64,000 bases of DNA from Bryobacter sp. (lineage in GTDB: Bacteria > Acidobacteriota > Terriglobia > Bryobacterales > Bryobacteraceae): assembly GCA_022843625.1 (NCBI GenBank), contig JALHNH010000022.1, forward strand, positions 1-64,000. Reading direction: 5' to 3'. Under the pieces are notes generated by a model. The model saw only the letters and a list, made by a program, of their open reading frames with translations, was not told where the DNA came from and ran no database searches. Of the stretch, positions 7,882 to 16,705 are shown piece by piece. The stretch's first letter is position 1; each line of letters begins with the position of its first letter. A program made the translations under genes and the position numbers.

Positions 7882-8100
7882 CTACATATCCTTGAGTGTC
7901 ATGTTGGACGACTGAATTAGCGTCATCGCCGTCGCTATTCGCTGCCGCTCCACAAAACGTCCAATCGAAAATCCAACCTCGCGAGCGAACAGGTGCGCCA
8001 GGCGTGAGGGTGGCCAATAGACCACCTTTGCCAAGGCTGATGCGGTATATTCTGCTGCATACACGGATTGGCGATATTCAGTTCTTCGTGTAGCACTCAA
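7882..8100 (-). pseudogene. AraC-family HTH remnant
   Basis: The 72-residue frame matches the first part of an AraC/XylS DNA-binding domain: ALAKVVYWPPSRLAHLFARE then GFSIGRFVERQRIATAM and LIQSSNMTLKD. The frame ends at a TAG just where the second HTH (normally ..IAxxVGFxxxSHF) should begin. There is no N-terminal effector domain: the upstream sequence runs into the start of the divergent gene at 8143. It is therefore a decayed fragment sitting at the edge of the rpmH-mnmE cluster. The surrounding 400 bp (7743-8142) holds nothing else I can recognise. Confidence 0.6.
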
Positions 8101-8142
8101 ACTACGTTTTGCGAATGCTTCATGGGATTGGGGTGAGTTGAA

Positions 8143-8790
8143 ATGCGAAGTCTTCAGCTATTGCTTGCCTTAGCAGTACCGGGAATCGGCGGAACGGATT
8201 TGTCTGGAACTTGGACGGGAACTTTGGAGCATCAGGGCGATAGTCAAGGGGTCTGCGTTTATCTAGCGCAAGACGGAAAACAATTGAAGGGACAGATTGC
8301 TTATCGACACGATACAAAGGTGTCTTCCATTGAAGGTCTTTTTGTAGGAGATACCGTCGACTTTGCAATCACGGATGGTGCTTCCGCGAAGCTCGCTCTT
8401 CGCCTTACTCGTTTGGAAACAGTTTTGGCTGGTTCGGCGACTGTAGACGGGAAACCTGAATCGATCCTACTCAAGCAGTATGTGATTCCGTCCCAATTCT
8501 ACCGGTTTGGAAAGGGTCGCGATGAGCCCGTCCCAATTCGGACGAACAGGCCTGAGTACACACAGAAAGCGCGTGAGGCGAGGATGCAAGGCACTGTCTC
8601 GTTGTGGGTACCGATTGAGTCGAGCGGCGCGGTAGGTCTAAACGTGACCGTTCTTCGCGGCTTAGGTCTCGGTCTTGATGATGAGGCGATTAAATGCGTA
8701 AGGAAGTGGCTATTTTCTCCGCCAGACTACCACTGTAATCCCAAGCCATTGCACAAAAGAGTGGAAATACAGTTTAGGCTTCTTGACTGA
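8143..8790 (+). CDS. Exported TonB C-terminal-domain protein
   Basis: 215 residues. A short hydrophobic N-terminus (about 1-17) suggests export. Residues 18-115 form a beta-rich region beginning DLSGTWTGTLEHQG, a kind seen in acidobacterial secreted proteins. Residues about 133-214 match the TonB C-terminal domain: PEYTQKAREARMQGTVSLWV, ..LGLDDEAIKCVRKWLFSP. No N-terminal TonB transmembrane/Pro-rich region is present, so it is not a classical TonB; such proteins are usually called energy transducer TonB family by domain only. Base composition seems lower in GC than the neighbours, which fits an accessory patch. Confidence 0.7.
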   Translation: MRSLQLLLALAVPGIGGTDLSGTWTGTLEHQGDSQGVCVYLAQDGKQLKGQIAYRHDTKVSSIEGLFVGDTVDFAITDGASAKLALRLTRLETVLAGSATVDGKPESILLKQYVIPSQFYRFGKGRDEPVPIRTNRPEYTQKAREARMQGTVSLWVPIESSGAVGLNVTVLRGLGLGLDDEAIKCVRKWLFSPPDYHCNPKPLHKRVEIQFRLLD

Positions 8791-9024
8791 TGTTCCGGCC
8801 GTGTTGCGAAAACCGATAGCCGTTTTCATTAGCAGAAGAAGCCGCGCCAAGAGTTCGCACTTCCAGTAGCGGCGTAAGCGTCTCGGCCTATGGACGCAAT
8901 CTGAGGGGCCTGTAACGCCGCATAAAGCAGCATGAAAAAATCAATTGATCCGTGCCCATTGGGCTAAGCTTTGGAGCTGATCGGATGGCAAATGGGAAGA
9001 GTCAAGACTTAGGGAGCGGCAGGG
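8791..9024. other. Intergenic region with two weak inverted repeats
   Basis: No gene is seen. GAAAAC (8808-8813) and GTTTTC (8822-8827) could form a weak terminator-like hairpin after the gene ending at 8790. GCGGCGT (8869-8875) and ACGCCGC (8915-8921) form a 7-bp inverted repeat. Nothing else is supported. Confidence 0.3.
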
Positions 9025-9492
9025 CTATTCGTCTTGGGGAACCTGAACCGGTTGAGCTTCTTTGGGTGCGGGCCGTTCCTGGCTGGCGCGGATGGAATCA
9101 AGAACGCCATTGACGAAAGAGACGCTGTCGGGGCCGCTGTAGCGGCGGGCCAGTTCTAGAGCTTCATCGATGATGACTGCGTAAGGGAGGACGTTTTCGA
9201 GGAGCTCGTAGGCGGAGAGGCGGAGGATGTTGCGATCCACCGAAGGCATACGATCGATGCGCCAGTGTTCGCTGGCCTTGCCGATGCGGGCATCAATGAC
9301 ATCGCGCTTGGCCATGGTGCCACGCACGAGTTCTTCCATGAATTTGTCTTTGGCGAGGCGTGAGAAGTCTTCATCTTCGCTGTGGAGGGTGAAGTAGTAG
9401 GCCTCGATGGCGGCTTCGGTTTCGTAGGTGCCCAGATCGCACAGAAACAGTACCTGTAGCGCACGTTCGCGCGATTTTCTCCGACTAGCCAT
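9025..9492 (-). CDS. nusB: Transcription antitermination protein NusB
   Basis: 155 residues, all-helical NusB fold. It starts with the typical SRRKSRERALQVLFLCDLG and carries RMPSVDRNILRLSAYELL (about 80-98) and PYAVIIDEALELARRYSGPDS (about 103-123), the RNA/S10-contact region, then FVNGVLDSI. With S10 (NusE) it binds boxA RNA for antitermination of rRNA operons. The C-terminal 20 residues are Pro/Gln-rich and probably flexible. It lies 9 bp downstream of ribH, the usual pairing. Confidence 0.95.
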   Translation of the reverse strand: MASRRKSRERALQVLFLCDLGTYETEAAIEAYYFTLHSEDEDFSRLAKDKFMEELVRGTMAKRDVIDARIGKASEHWRIDRMPSVDRNILRLSAYELLENVLPYAVIIDEALELARRYSGPDSVSFVNGVLDSIRASQERPAPKEAQPVQVPQDE

Positions 9493-9501
9493 GATCCCCT
9501 G

Positions 9502-10002
9502 TTATCCCTTCGAGCCCTTAAGTTGCCTGAGCAGATGCACCATCTCTACTGCACCGACTGCCGCTTCAGCACCTTTGTTGCCCATGATCCCGTCGGCGCG
9601 GTCGAGCGCCTGTTGCATGGTGTTGGTCGTAAGGACCCCATTGAGTATGGGGATTCCGCTATCCGTTGCTACCGCCGTCAAGCCGCGGGCGTTTTCGCCA
9701 GCGACAAAATCAAAGTGTGGGGTATCTCCCCGAACGACGCAACCGAGGCAGACGATGGCGTCTGTCTGGCCGAGTTTCGCCAGTGTTGCAGCAACGACGG
9801 GCATTTCCCAGGCTCCCGGGACCTTGATGACCTGCAAATCGTCCGCGCCCGCCCCGGCCCGAGCAAGAGCATCGAGGGCACCAGAGAGCAGGCGGTCTGT
9901 GACGAGGTTGTTGAATCTGCTCACCACAATCGCGATACGGAGGCCCTGGGCAGAGCCCGAGCCTTCGCGCACCTTGATTTCATGGGGAAGAAAAGACGAC
10001 AT
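9502..10002 (-). CDS. ribH: 6,7-dimethyl-8-ribityllumazine synthase
   Basis: 166 residues. RibH condenses 5-amino-6-ribitylamino-uracil with dihydroxybutanone phosphate in riboflavin synthesis. Family motifs are RIAIVVSRFNN (about 22-32), KVPGAWEMPV (about 59-68) and LGCVVRGDTPHFDFV (about 86-100, with the catalytic His), and the C-terminal DRADGIMGNKGAEAA. It probably forms pentamers or a 60-mer shell. It is co-transcribed with nusB downstream; lepA is divergent 34 bp away. Confidence 0.96.
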   Translation of the reverse strand: MSSFLPHEIKVREGSGSAQGLRIAIVVSRFNNLVTDRLLSGALDALARAGAGADDLQVIKVPGAWEMPVVAATLAKLGQTDAIVCLGCVVRGDTPHFDFVAGENARGLTAVATDSGIPILNGVLTTNTMQQALDRADGIMGNKGAEAAVGAVEMVHLLRQLKGSKG

Positions 10003-10036
10003 ATGGGATACTGAAGAGGTACCCTCAGTTTAGCGC

Positions 10037-11854
10037 ATGGATCCAGTATTTATTAGGAACTTCTCGATCATCGCGCACATTGACCATGGCAAATCTACCT
10101 TGGCAGACCGTCTGCTGGAAGTGACCGGAGCCTTGAGTCAGCGTGAGATGATGGCCCAAGTTCTCGACTCGATGGACCTCGAGCGAGAGCGCGGCATTAC
10201 CATCAAAGCCCACGCAGTGCGGTTGAATTACAAGGCCAAAGATGGCATCGTCTATCAGTTGAATCTGATCGACACGCCGGGGCATGTGGACTTCAGCTAT
10301 GAAGTCTCGCGCAGCTTGCAGGCCTGCGAAGGGGCGTTGCTGATTGTCGATGCCTCGCAGGGTGTAGAAGCGCAGACGCTGGCCAATACCTATATCGCGC
10401 TGGGCCTCGACCTCGAGATCATCCCGGTGATCAACAAGATCGATTTGCCGAGTGCGGAGCCCGAGCGGATTCGTGAACAGATTGAGACGCTGGTGGGGCT
10501 CGATGCGTCTGAAGCTGTGCTTGCGAGTGCGAAGAATGGCATCGGGATTGAAGAAATTCTCGAAGCTGTTGTGAAGAAGGTTCCGCATCCGCGCGGCAAG
10601 ATGGAAGACCCGTTACGGGCGCTGATTTTTGATTCCTGGTTTGATTCCTATCGCGGCGTAATCATCCTGATGAGGGTGGTGGATGGCAAGATCCGCAAGG
10701 GCATGAAGATTCGTTTGAATGCCGGCGGCAAGGTTTATGAAGTGGATGGCCTGGGCTATCAATCGCCAAAGCCTGTACCTTGTGACGAGTTGAATGCGGG
10801 TGAGGTAGGTTTTCTTTTCGCCAACATCAAGAACGTGTCTGAAGCGCAGATTGGCGACACGATCATGGAGGAAGGGCGGCCTGCTGCCGAGCCTGTGCCT
10901 GGTTTCCAGGAGATCAAGCCGATGGTCTTTGCCGGGTTGTATCCGGTAGAGAGCAGTGAGCATGGCTTGTTGCGTGAGGCGCTTGAGAAATTGCGGTTGA
11001 ACGATAGCGCGTTGAGCTATGAGGCAGAGAGTTCGGCAGCACTGGGCTTTGGCTTTCGCTGCGGATTCCTGGGGCTTTTGCACATGGAAATTGTGCAAGA
11101 GCGGCTTGAGCGCGAGTTTAATATCGACCTGATCACGACGGCACCGGGTGTGCGTTACAAGATCACGTTGATGAATGGCAAAGAGATCACGGTAGACAAT
11201 CCGCAACGCTTTCCAGACCCGACCGAGATTGAAAAGATCGAAGAGCCGATAATCGAGGCTACGATCATTACTCGCGAGGAGTATATCGGCGAGATTCTGG
11301 CGCTGGTGGAAGAGAAGCGCGGGATGCAGCGGAAGTTTGAATTTATCGGCAATCAACGCGTGATGCTGGTTTATGAACTGCCTCTCAATGAGGTGGTGCT
11401 CGACTTCTATGACCGCTTGAAGAGTTGCTCTCGTGGCTATGCGTCGCTTGATTACCATTTGGCCGGGACGCGCGTGTCGCCGATGGTGAAGCTGGATGTG
11501 ATGGTGGCCGGTGAGGCAGTGGATGCGCTGTCGATGATCGTGCATAAGGATTTTGCTTATGAGCGCGGCCGGATTCTGATTGAGCGGTTGCGCAAGCTGA
11601 TTCCGAGGCAGATGTTTGAAGTGGCGCTGCAGGCGGCGATCGGTGCCAAGATCATTGCTCGTGAGACGATTTCAGCCATTCGTAAGAACGTCATTGCCAA
11701 GTGTTATGGCGGCGACATCAGCCGTAAACGAAAACTTCTGGACAAGCAGAAGGAAGGCAAGAAGCGCATGAAGCGCGTGGGCCGGGTGGAGATTCCACAG
11801 GAGGCTTTCCTTGCCGTGCTTAAGGTGAGCTCTTCGTCTGACGACGACGATTGA
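10037..11854 (+). CDS. lepA: Elongation factor 4 (LepA)
   Basis: 605 residues, full length. The G domain has AHIDHGKSTL (about 12-21), RERGITIKAH, DTPGHVDFSYEV and NKIDLPSA. Domains II, III and V follow, and the LepA-specific C-terminal domain begins at about 485 and includes RKNVIAKCYGGDISRKRKLL and KEGKKRMKRVGRVEIPQEAF. The protein acts on ribosomes as a GTPase in back-translocation/initiation quality. The Asp-rich end SSSDDDD is slightly unusual but short. It is followed after 28 bp by the DUF898 gene. Confidence 0.97.
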   Translation: MDPVFIRNFSIIAHIDHGKSTLADRLLEVTGALSQREMMAQVLDSMDLERERGITIKAHAVRLNYKAKDGIVYQLNLIDTPGHVDFSYEVSRSLQACEGALLIVDASQGVEAQTLANTYIALGLDLEIIPVINKIDLPSAEPERIREQIETLVGLDASEAVLASAKNGIGIEEILEAVVKKVPHPRGKMEDPLRALIFDSWFDSYRGVIILMRVVDGKIRKGMKIRLNAGGKVYEVDGLGYQSPKPVPCDELNAGEVGFLFANIKNVSEAQIGDTIMEEGRPAAEPVPGFQEIKPMVFAGLYPVESSEHGLLREALEKLRLNDSALSYEAESSAALGFGFRCGFLGLLHMEIVQERLEREFNIDLITTAPGVRYKITLMNGKEITVDNPQRFPDPTEIEKIEEPIIEATIITREEYIGEILALVEEKRGMQRKFEFIGNQRVMLVYELPLNEVVLDFYDRLKSCSRGYASLDYHLAGTRVSPMVKLDVMVAGEAVDALSMIVHKDFAYERGRILIERLRKLIPRQMFEVALQAAIGAKIIARETISAIRKNVIAKCYGGDISRKRKLLDKQKEGKKRMKRVGRVEIPQEAFLAVLKVSSSSDDDD

Positions 11855-11882
11855 GCTTGGCTGCTGAGTTAAACTGGCGGGC

Positions 11883-12938
11883 ATGGCTTACTGCCCCAAC
11901 TGCGGAACCGAGTACGAAACGACTCCTATGCGTTGTAGCTGTGGCTATTTGTTTAGCCCTGGTTCGAGGCCTGTGCTGACTACGCCGGAGCATGGCAGGT
12001 TTGACTTTACCGGTGATGGTGCCACGCTGTTGGTGCTTTATCTCAAGCTGATCTTCTTCAGCATCTTTACACTCGGTATTTACAGTTTTTGGGGACGCGT
12101 GGCTGTGCGGCAATATCTGTGGTCGCAGATACGGCTGGCTGGTCAGCCGTTTGGTTTCCACGGTACGGGTAAGGAGATGTTTCTGGGCTGGCTGAAGTTG
12201 ATGGGGATCGTGATTTTGTTTTACGGCAGTGCGGCGGTTGCGCTGATCACATTAGGTGATCTTGGACCAAACCTTGTTGTGGGGATTATAGTGATTCTCG
12301 GGTTTGCACTTCTGGGCCCTCTGGCATTGCACGGGGCGATTCGGTATCGCTGGAGCAGGACGAGCTGGCAGGGGCGGCGTTTTGCTTATCGGGGGGATTT
12401 CTGGAAGCTCGCGACGATTGTCTGGACGGGGTTGTTTTTGACGGTGATCAGCCTGAGCTTGTATCTGCCGATCTTCATTACGAATTTGCGGCGGTATGTG
12501 GTGGAGAATACCTGGTTTGGCGGGCAGCAGTTTGAGTTTCATGGTGAGGGCAAGGATATGCTTTGGCCTTATGTGAAGATGCTGCTGCTCTTCTTCCCCA
12601 CGCTGACGCTGTATCGCTTCTGGTATGCGGCGAAGCTGGGGAGCTTCAACTGGCAAAACACGAAGTTTGCGGGTGTGCCGTTTCGATCAACGCTGAGCGG
12701 AGATGGGTTGTTGATCCTCACTTTAACCAACGCGCTGCTGACGATTTTTACATTTGGGATTGGATTGCCCTGGGCGGTGTGCCGGCAGTTACGGTATCTC
12801 ACTGAAAATCTGCAACTGGAGCAATTGCCACGCGTCCAACTGTTAGCGCAGGCGGCTACAGCGGGATCTGCATTTGGGGATACGCTGGGCGAGGCGCTAG
12901 GAACGGATGCAGGTATTGATGCTGGTTTTGGGTTGTAG
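11883..12938 (+). CDS. DUF898/YjgN-family membrane protein with N-terminal zinc ribbon
   Basis: 351 residues. The N-terminus has a zinc-ribbon-like cluster, CPNCGTEY then CSCGYLF (residues about 4-23). The remainder is polytopic with about six to eight membrane segments and repeated RFDFTGDG..LLxLYLKL..TLGIYSFWGRV and FEFHGEGKDMLWPYVK..TLTLYRFWYA blocks. The internal duplication is typical of DUF898 (YjgN). Its function is unknown. It is followed 3 bp later by the M48 protease, so the two are probably translated together and the pair may act at the membrane (inference). Confidence 0.8.
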   Translation: MAYCPNCGTEYETTPMRCSCGYLFSPGSRPVLTTPEHGRFDFTGDGATLLVLYLKLIFFSIFTLGIYSFWGRVAVRQYLWSQIRLAGQPFGFHGTGKEMFLGWLKLMGIVILFYGSAAVALITLGDLGPNLVVGIIVILGFALLGPLALHGAIRYRWSRTSWQGRRFAYRGDFWKLATIVWTGLFLTVISLSLYLPIFITNLRRYVVENTWFGGQQFEFHGEGKDMLWPYVKMLLLFFPTLTLYRFWYAAKLGSFNWQNTKFAGVPFRSTLSGDGLLILTLTNALLTIFTFGIGLPWAVCRQLRYLTENLQLEQLPRVQLLAQAATAGSAFGDTLGEALGTDAGIDAGFGL

Positions 12939-12941
12939 AAG

Positions 12942-13736
12942 ATGCGCTTGAAGTTGATTTCGCTGGCAGTTGGTGCATTGTGCCTGCTGGGGCTGTTCGG
13001 GTATCTGCTGTGGCAGAGCATTCCGATGGCGCTGGCGGGAGTTGTCCGGCTGGTGCCGGTATCGCTTGAAGAGCAGTTGGGGCGCGCTGTTGTTGCGGGC
13101 GTGGCGAGGCCGGGGAGTCTTTGTGAGGATGATGCCACCAAGGCGCTGGTAAAGGCGGCTGTATCGCGGCTGGAGAGCGCGATGCCGAAAAGCGCGTACC
13201 AGTTTGATGTGCGGGTGGTGAGGAACCCGCAAGTGAATGCGATGGCGGCTCCTGGGGGCCATATTGTTGTGTTCAGCGGTTTGATTGAAAAGATGGATAG
13301 CCCGGAGCAGCTTGCTGCGGTGCTGGCGCATGAGATGCAGCACGTGGTGCAGCGGCATTCGATGAAGGGGATTGTGCGGGCGGTGGGCTTGCAGGCTTTT
13401 CTTTCGCTGGTGATCGGCGACCCTGGGATTTTGGGGGATCTGGCGGGGAATCTGACGGTGTTGCACTTTATCCGGTCCGATGAAGAAAGTGCCGACGATG
13501 CTGCGCTCGATACGCTAATGCGAGCCGGGATTGCACCGGTGGAGATGCAGAAGGCGTTTGAGAATCTGTCCAAGGGGAGTGAAGATCGTGGGTTTGAGAC
13601 GACGCTGAAGTATTTGTCTACACATCCTCCGCTGAGGGAGAGGATTGAGCGGGTGAAGCAGCGGGGTGCGGGGTGGAATGGAGAGTCGCGGCCGCTTGGA
13701 GTAGGGATGGGCCGGGCTTGCGTTACAGGCGGTTGA
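12942..13736 (+). CDS. M48-family membrane-anchored metalloprotease
   Basis: 264 residues. An N-terminal hydrophobic segment (about 4-30) should anchor or export it. The zinc site is H-E-M-Q-H (LAHEMQHVVQRHS, about 128-140), and the third ligand is probably the Glu in SDEESADDAALD (about 183-194). The substrate-cleft segment VNAMAAPGGHIVVFSGLI is also present. It resembles YfgC/LoiP-type peptidases that clear misfolded envelope proteins. No TPR domain follows, unlike BepA. Its last 14 bp overlap the convergent DUF2071 gene. Confidence 0.85.
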   Translation: MRLKLISLAVGALCLLGLFGYLLWQSIPMALAGVVRLVPVSLEEQLGRAVVAGVARPGSLCEDDATKALVKAAVSRLESAMPKSAYQFDVRVVRNPQVNAMAAPGGHIVVFSGLIEKMDSPEQLAAVLAHEMQHVVQRHSMKGIVRAVGLQAFLSLVIGDPGILGDLAGNLTVLHFIRSDEESADDAALDTLMRAGIAPVEMQKAFENLSKGSEDRGFETTLKYLSTHPPLRERIERVKQRGAGWNGESRPLGVGMGRACVTGG

Positions 13737-14463
13737 GGGGCCAGATGGCCACTTGAATCGCTTTGGCGAAATGCAGCAGAGGCGGGGTATTGGGTAGCTC
13801 GAATCCAGCGGCGCGGGCGAGAGAGTTGGTTTGGATGTTCACTTCTGCGTCGTAGAGGGGCCAGGCTTCGTGGTGGATCTCTCCCCGGTAGAGGCGATCC
13901 TGCTTGTCGGTGGTGTAGAGGCAATAACGCTCGGTGAGCCAGCGGACGAGGTCAGTCTTTTGAGTGATGCCTAGCGGGCGGTAGCTGGCGCGGAATTCCG
14001 CTGGGGGCTCGTTGCGGTGGGTTCGGATTGAGGTGTAGTCGATCCACTCGTTGTGCTCGCGGCAGCTCATGGTTGCGTTCATGTAAGGCAGATGGAAGAG
14101 GGTGCGGGCTGTAGCTACGGCGACGGGGTTTGAGGCTTCGAGACTCCAGAAGTAAACACCTGCTTTCGAATTATTGCGGACGTAGGTGCGGAGGTTGAGC
14201 TCGTCGAAATGGGAGATCCAGGGGAGCGGCGGAGTGAGGCGGGGTCGGACGCCTGTCATGCGGAAGGGCACTACGGCGACCCAGGCCTGATTGTCGAAGG
14301 TGTCGAGCTCGAGTGAGGCGGGGATGAGGGGTTGGATTACGGAAGGGGGCAGCGGCCAGTGGGCGAAGAGGAGATCGCGCCACCACTGGGTCATCACCCA
14401 GGGGCCGGAGGGGAGGGGCCAGGGACGGTGACCGGTTTGGCGGATGATTTTTGTGAGCCCCAT
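13723..14463 (-). CDS. DUF2071 (YqjF-like) protein
   Basis: 246 residues. Family features seen: an N-terminal MTQWWRDLLFAHWPLPPSVI, then PASLELDTFDNQAWVAVVPFRM, FDELNLRTYVRN, GVYFWSLEASNPVAVATAR, and the C-terminal RYCLYT..DRLYRGEIHHEAWPL. DUF2071 is related by fold to acetoacetate decarboxylase, but its reaction is unknown to me. It overlaps the M48 gene tail-to-tail and its start is 18 bp from the divergent CYTH gene. Confidence 0.85.
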   Translation of the reverse strand: MGLTKIIRQTGHRPWPLPSGPWVMTQWWRDLLFAHWPLPPSVIQPLIPASLELDTFDNQAWVAVVPFRMTGVRPRLTPPLPWISHFDELNLRTYVRNNSKAGVYFWSLEASNPVAVATARTLFHLPYMNATMSCREHNEWIDYTSIRTHRNEPPAEFRASYRPLGITQKTDLVRWLTERYCLYTTDKQDRLYRGEIHHEAWPLYDAEVNIQTNSLARAAGFELPNTPPLLHFAKAIQVAIWPLNRL

Positions 14464-14481
14464 GATAGTAGGCTATCTCTA

Positions 14482-15036
14482 GTGAAGGGTTTAGAGACGG
14501 AAATAAAAATTGAAGTCCTCTCATTCCGGGGATTTCGTAAACGATTGAAGGAAGCCGGGTTCCGGATCAAGCACCGCCGTGTGTTTGAGCGGAACACGAT
14601 TTTTGAGACTTCGCCGCCTACATTGCGGCCAAGCGGCTGCCTGGTGCGCCTGCGTGAGGCGGGATCGAAATTTACGATCACTTACAAGGGCCCGGCGACG
14701 GTGGGGAAGCATAAGTCGCGGGAGGAAGTAGAGTTTACGGTTTCTGATGCCGATGCCGCTTATACGTTTCTGATGCGGCTGGGCTATCTGCCTGGATTTG
14801 TGTACGAGAAATACCGGACAGAGTATTCAGAGATTGGCTCGAATGGAGTGGTGACGCTGGATGAAACGCCGATTGGAATCTACGCAGAATTGGAGGGTGA
14901 AGAAAATTGGATAGATTTTACTGCAAAAGCTCTCGGGATTGCCGATACGGATTACTTAACAGCCAGTTACGGTGCGCTCTACCTGAGATGGTGTGAGCGG
15001 GAGGGTATAGACCCTGGGCATATGCGCTTTGCGTGA
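14482..15036 (+). CDS. CYTH-domain protein (CyaB/thiamine triphosphatase-like)
   Basis: A 184-residue protein read from GTG 14482. A start further upstream would overlap the divergent gene and place non-CYTH sequence before the hallmark ETEIKIEV (E-x-E-x-K, residues 4-11). Other tunnel-fold residues are LRPSGCLVRLREAG, FTITYKGPA, KSREEVEF and the late acidic AELEGEENWID. CYTH enzymes act on triphosphates (class IV adenylate cyclase, thiamine triphosphatase, inorganic triphosphatase). Which substrate is used cannot be told from the sequence. Confidence 0.85.
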   Translation: MKGLETEIKIEVLSFRGFRKRLKEAGFRIKHRRVFERNTIFETSPPTLRPSGCLVRLREAGSKFTITYKGPATVGKHKSREEVEFTVSDADAAYTFLMRLGYLPGFVYEKYRTEYSEIGSNGVVTLDETPIGIYAELEGEENWIDFTAKALGIADTDYLTASYGALYLRWCEREGIDPGHMRFA

Positions 15037-15158
15037 GATGCTCAGGTGAATGCCCTAGTCAATTCGTTTGGTATTAGTACTGAGAGGAATCTTTACCTAC
15101 TACTCCATTACCTATTGGCCTTGTTAGTTACTGGTGGTATTCTTGCGTTGTAGACAAC

Positions 15159-15605
15159 ATGAGTTTCAGCTTAATACTGATCGGATTATCGCTTGCGCTG
15201 TTCGCGTACTGGTTTCGCTACAGCTGCCTGCTGATTCTCCGCACCCAAACTGCGGAAGATTATTCCCGCGAAGTATGCCGTGCCAACGGCCTGAGCTTTG
15301 ATCTGGTCAAGGGACAGATCGAAGCTGCATCCAATCCAAACCTATCCGCACTCTACGAATCTCTGGAGCGGGACTACCGTGTCGTTAGCCAATTGCTCGA
15401 TCAAGTGTCGATGCAATCACAACAGGACAATGTGCTGGAAACCAAATTGCTGAGGGCGAACTTCCGCGTGGCGAAAGTCTGGTTTCAGGTGAGCCATAAG
15501 CTTGGCCTGAAATCGTCGATCGGGGCACTTGAGGAAATGGCCGAAACTATCGGACATTTCGCCAACTCATTTGGTGAGCAGACTGCCTCCGGCGCCGCAG
15601 CCTAG
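15159..15605 (+). CDS. Small single-span membrane protein, unknown function
   Basis: 148 residues that I do not recognise. One transmembrane segment lies at residues about 3-27 (SFSLILIGLSLALFAYWFRY), followed by a soluble helical region with alternating charged residues up to about 125 and a short Ala-rich end. The predicted topology is N-terminal anchor with a cytoplasmic helical domain. It stands alone on the plus strand: a 122-bp gap precedes it and a strong terminator follows, so it is its own transcription unit. Confidence 0.6.
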   Translation: MSFSLILIGLSLALFAYWFRYSCLLILRTQTAEDYSREVCRANGLSFDLVKGQIEAASNPNLSALYESLERDYRVVSQLLDQVSMQSQQDNVLETKLLRANFRVAKVWFQVSHKLGLKSSIGALEEMAETIGHFANSFGEQTASGAAA

Positions 15606-15650
15606 CAACAAACCCCATTAATTTTACGAATCGGGTCTATCCCGGGCTAG

Positions 15651-15676
15651 AAGGAGAGGCAGAGCCTCTCCTTTTT
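15651..15676 (+). terminator. Intrinsic terminator
   Basis: AAGGAGAGGC (15651-15660), AGA loop, GCCTCTCCTT (15664-15673) continuing into TTT. It is a perfect 10-bp stem with a T-run, separating the small membrane protein gene from the moxR operon, 15 bp before the moxR start. Confidence 0.9.
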
Positions 15677-15691
15677 GCATAAGATGACATT

Positions 15692-16681
15692 GTGAGTGAT
15701 CTTTCGGCTGCGACACAGCGCGTTAAATCTGTGACGGATGAAATCGGCAAAATTATTGTCGGACAAGACGAAGTCGTTCAAGGAGTACTGATCTGCCTTT
15801 TGGGAGGCGGACATGTGTTGCTCGAAGGAGTTCCTGGACTTGGCAAGACTACGCTGTTGCGAACCCTTTCGCGGGTGCTGCATCTGAAGTACAGCCGGAT
15901 TCAGTTCACGCCTGACCTGATGCCCGCCGATATTGTCGGGAGTATGATCCTCGACTCGGACGCAAGTGGATCGAAGAGTTTTCGTTTTCAGGCGGGACCG
16001 ATCTTCTCGAATCTGGTGCTGGCAGACGAAATCAATCGTGCCACTCCCAAAACTCAGAGTGCCTTGCTGGAGGCGATGCAGGAGCGGACGGTAACCAGCG
16101 GTACGACGACGCACCAACTGGAAAGCCCGTTTCTGGTTATGGCAACGCAGAATCCGATCGAAATGGAAGGCACCTATCCGTTGCCTGAAGCTCAGCTCGA
16201 TCGCTTCCTGATGAAGATTCTGGTGCGGTATCCGAATCGTGCGGATCTGGCCACGATTGTAGAGCGAACGATTACTCGCGATGATGTAGAGCTAACCCCG
16301 CAACTCGACGTGGACGGCATCCTGTCGCTACGGAAGCTTTGCCGGGAGGTGCTGGTGGCCCCGCATGTGCAGGACTTTGCGGTGGACCTCGTAATGGCGA
16401 CGCAGCCAGACCAGGGCCAGGCGCATCCGCTGGCCAAGAAGTACATCCGCTACGGTAGTTCACCGCGAGGTGCACAGTCGCTGGTAGAGTGTGGCCGGGT
16501 GCTGGCAATGATGAAGGGCAGGGCCCATTTGAGCATCGACGATATCACCCAGGTGGCGCCATCGGTATTGCGGCATCGTGTGATTCTCAACTTTGACGCG
16601 CATGCCGATGGACACACGACCGAAACCATCCTGCCTGAGATCCTGAAGGGCGTCGCAAGCCAGGCAGCCGCGACCCGCTAG
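15692..16681 (+). CDS. MoxR-family AAA+ ATPase
   Basis: 329 residues from GTG 15692. Walker A is GVPGLGKT (about 49-56), Walker B LVLADEINRATPK (about 109-121), sensor MATQNPIEMEGTYPLPEAQLDRF (about 149-171). The C-terminal lid domain carries YGSSPRGAQSL. MoxR ATPases act as chaperones that mature or insert metal into partner VWA proteins. It heads a three-gene unit with the DUF58 gene 24 bp downstream and a BatA-like multi-VWA gene abutting that. The 5' end lies directly behind a terminator, so a promoter must sit within or overlap that terminator region, or some read-through occurs. Confidence 0.93.
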   Translation: MSDLSAATQRVKSVTDEIGKIIVGQDEVVQGVLICLLGGGHVLLEGVPGLGKTTLLRTLSRVLHLKYSRIQFTPDLMPADIVGSMILDSDASGSKSFRFQAGPIFSNLVLADEINRATPKTQSALLEAMQERTVTSGTTTHQLESPFLVMATQNPIEMEGTYPLPEAQLDRFLMKILVRYPNRADLATIVERTITRDDVELTPQLDVDGILSLRKLCREVLVAPHVQDFAVDLVMATQPDQGQAHPLAKKYIRYGSSPRGAQSLVECGRVLAMMKGRAHLSIDDITQVAPSVLRHRVILNFDAHADGHTTETILPEILKGVASQAAATR

Positions 16682-16705
16682 CCCCGTTAGACGAAACAAT
16701 CACTC

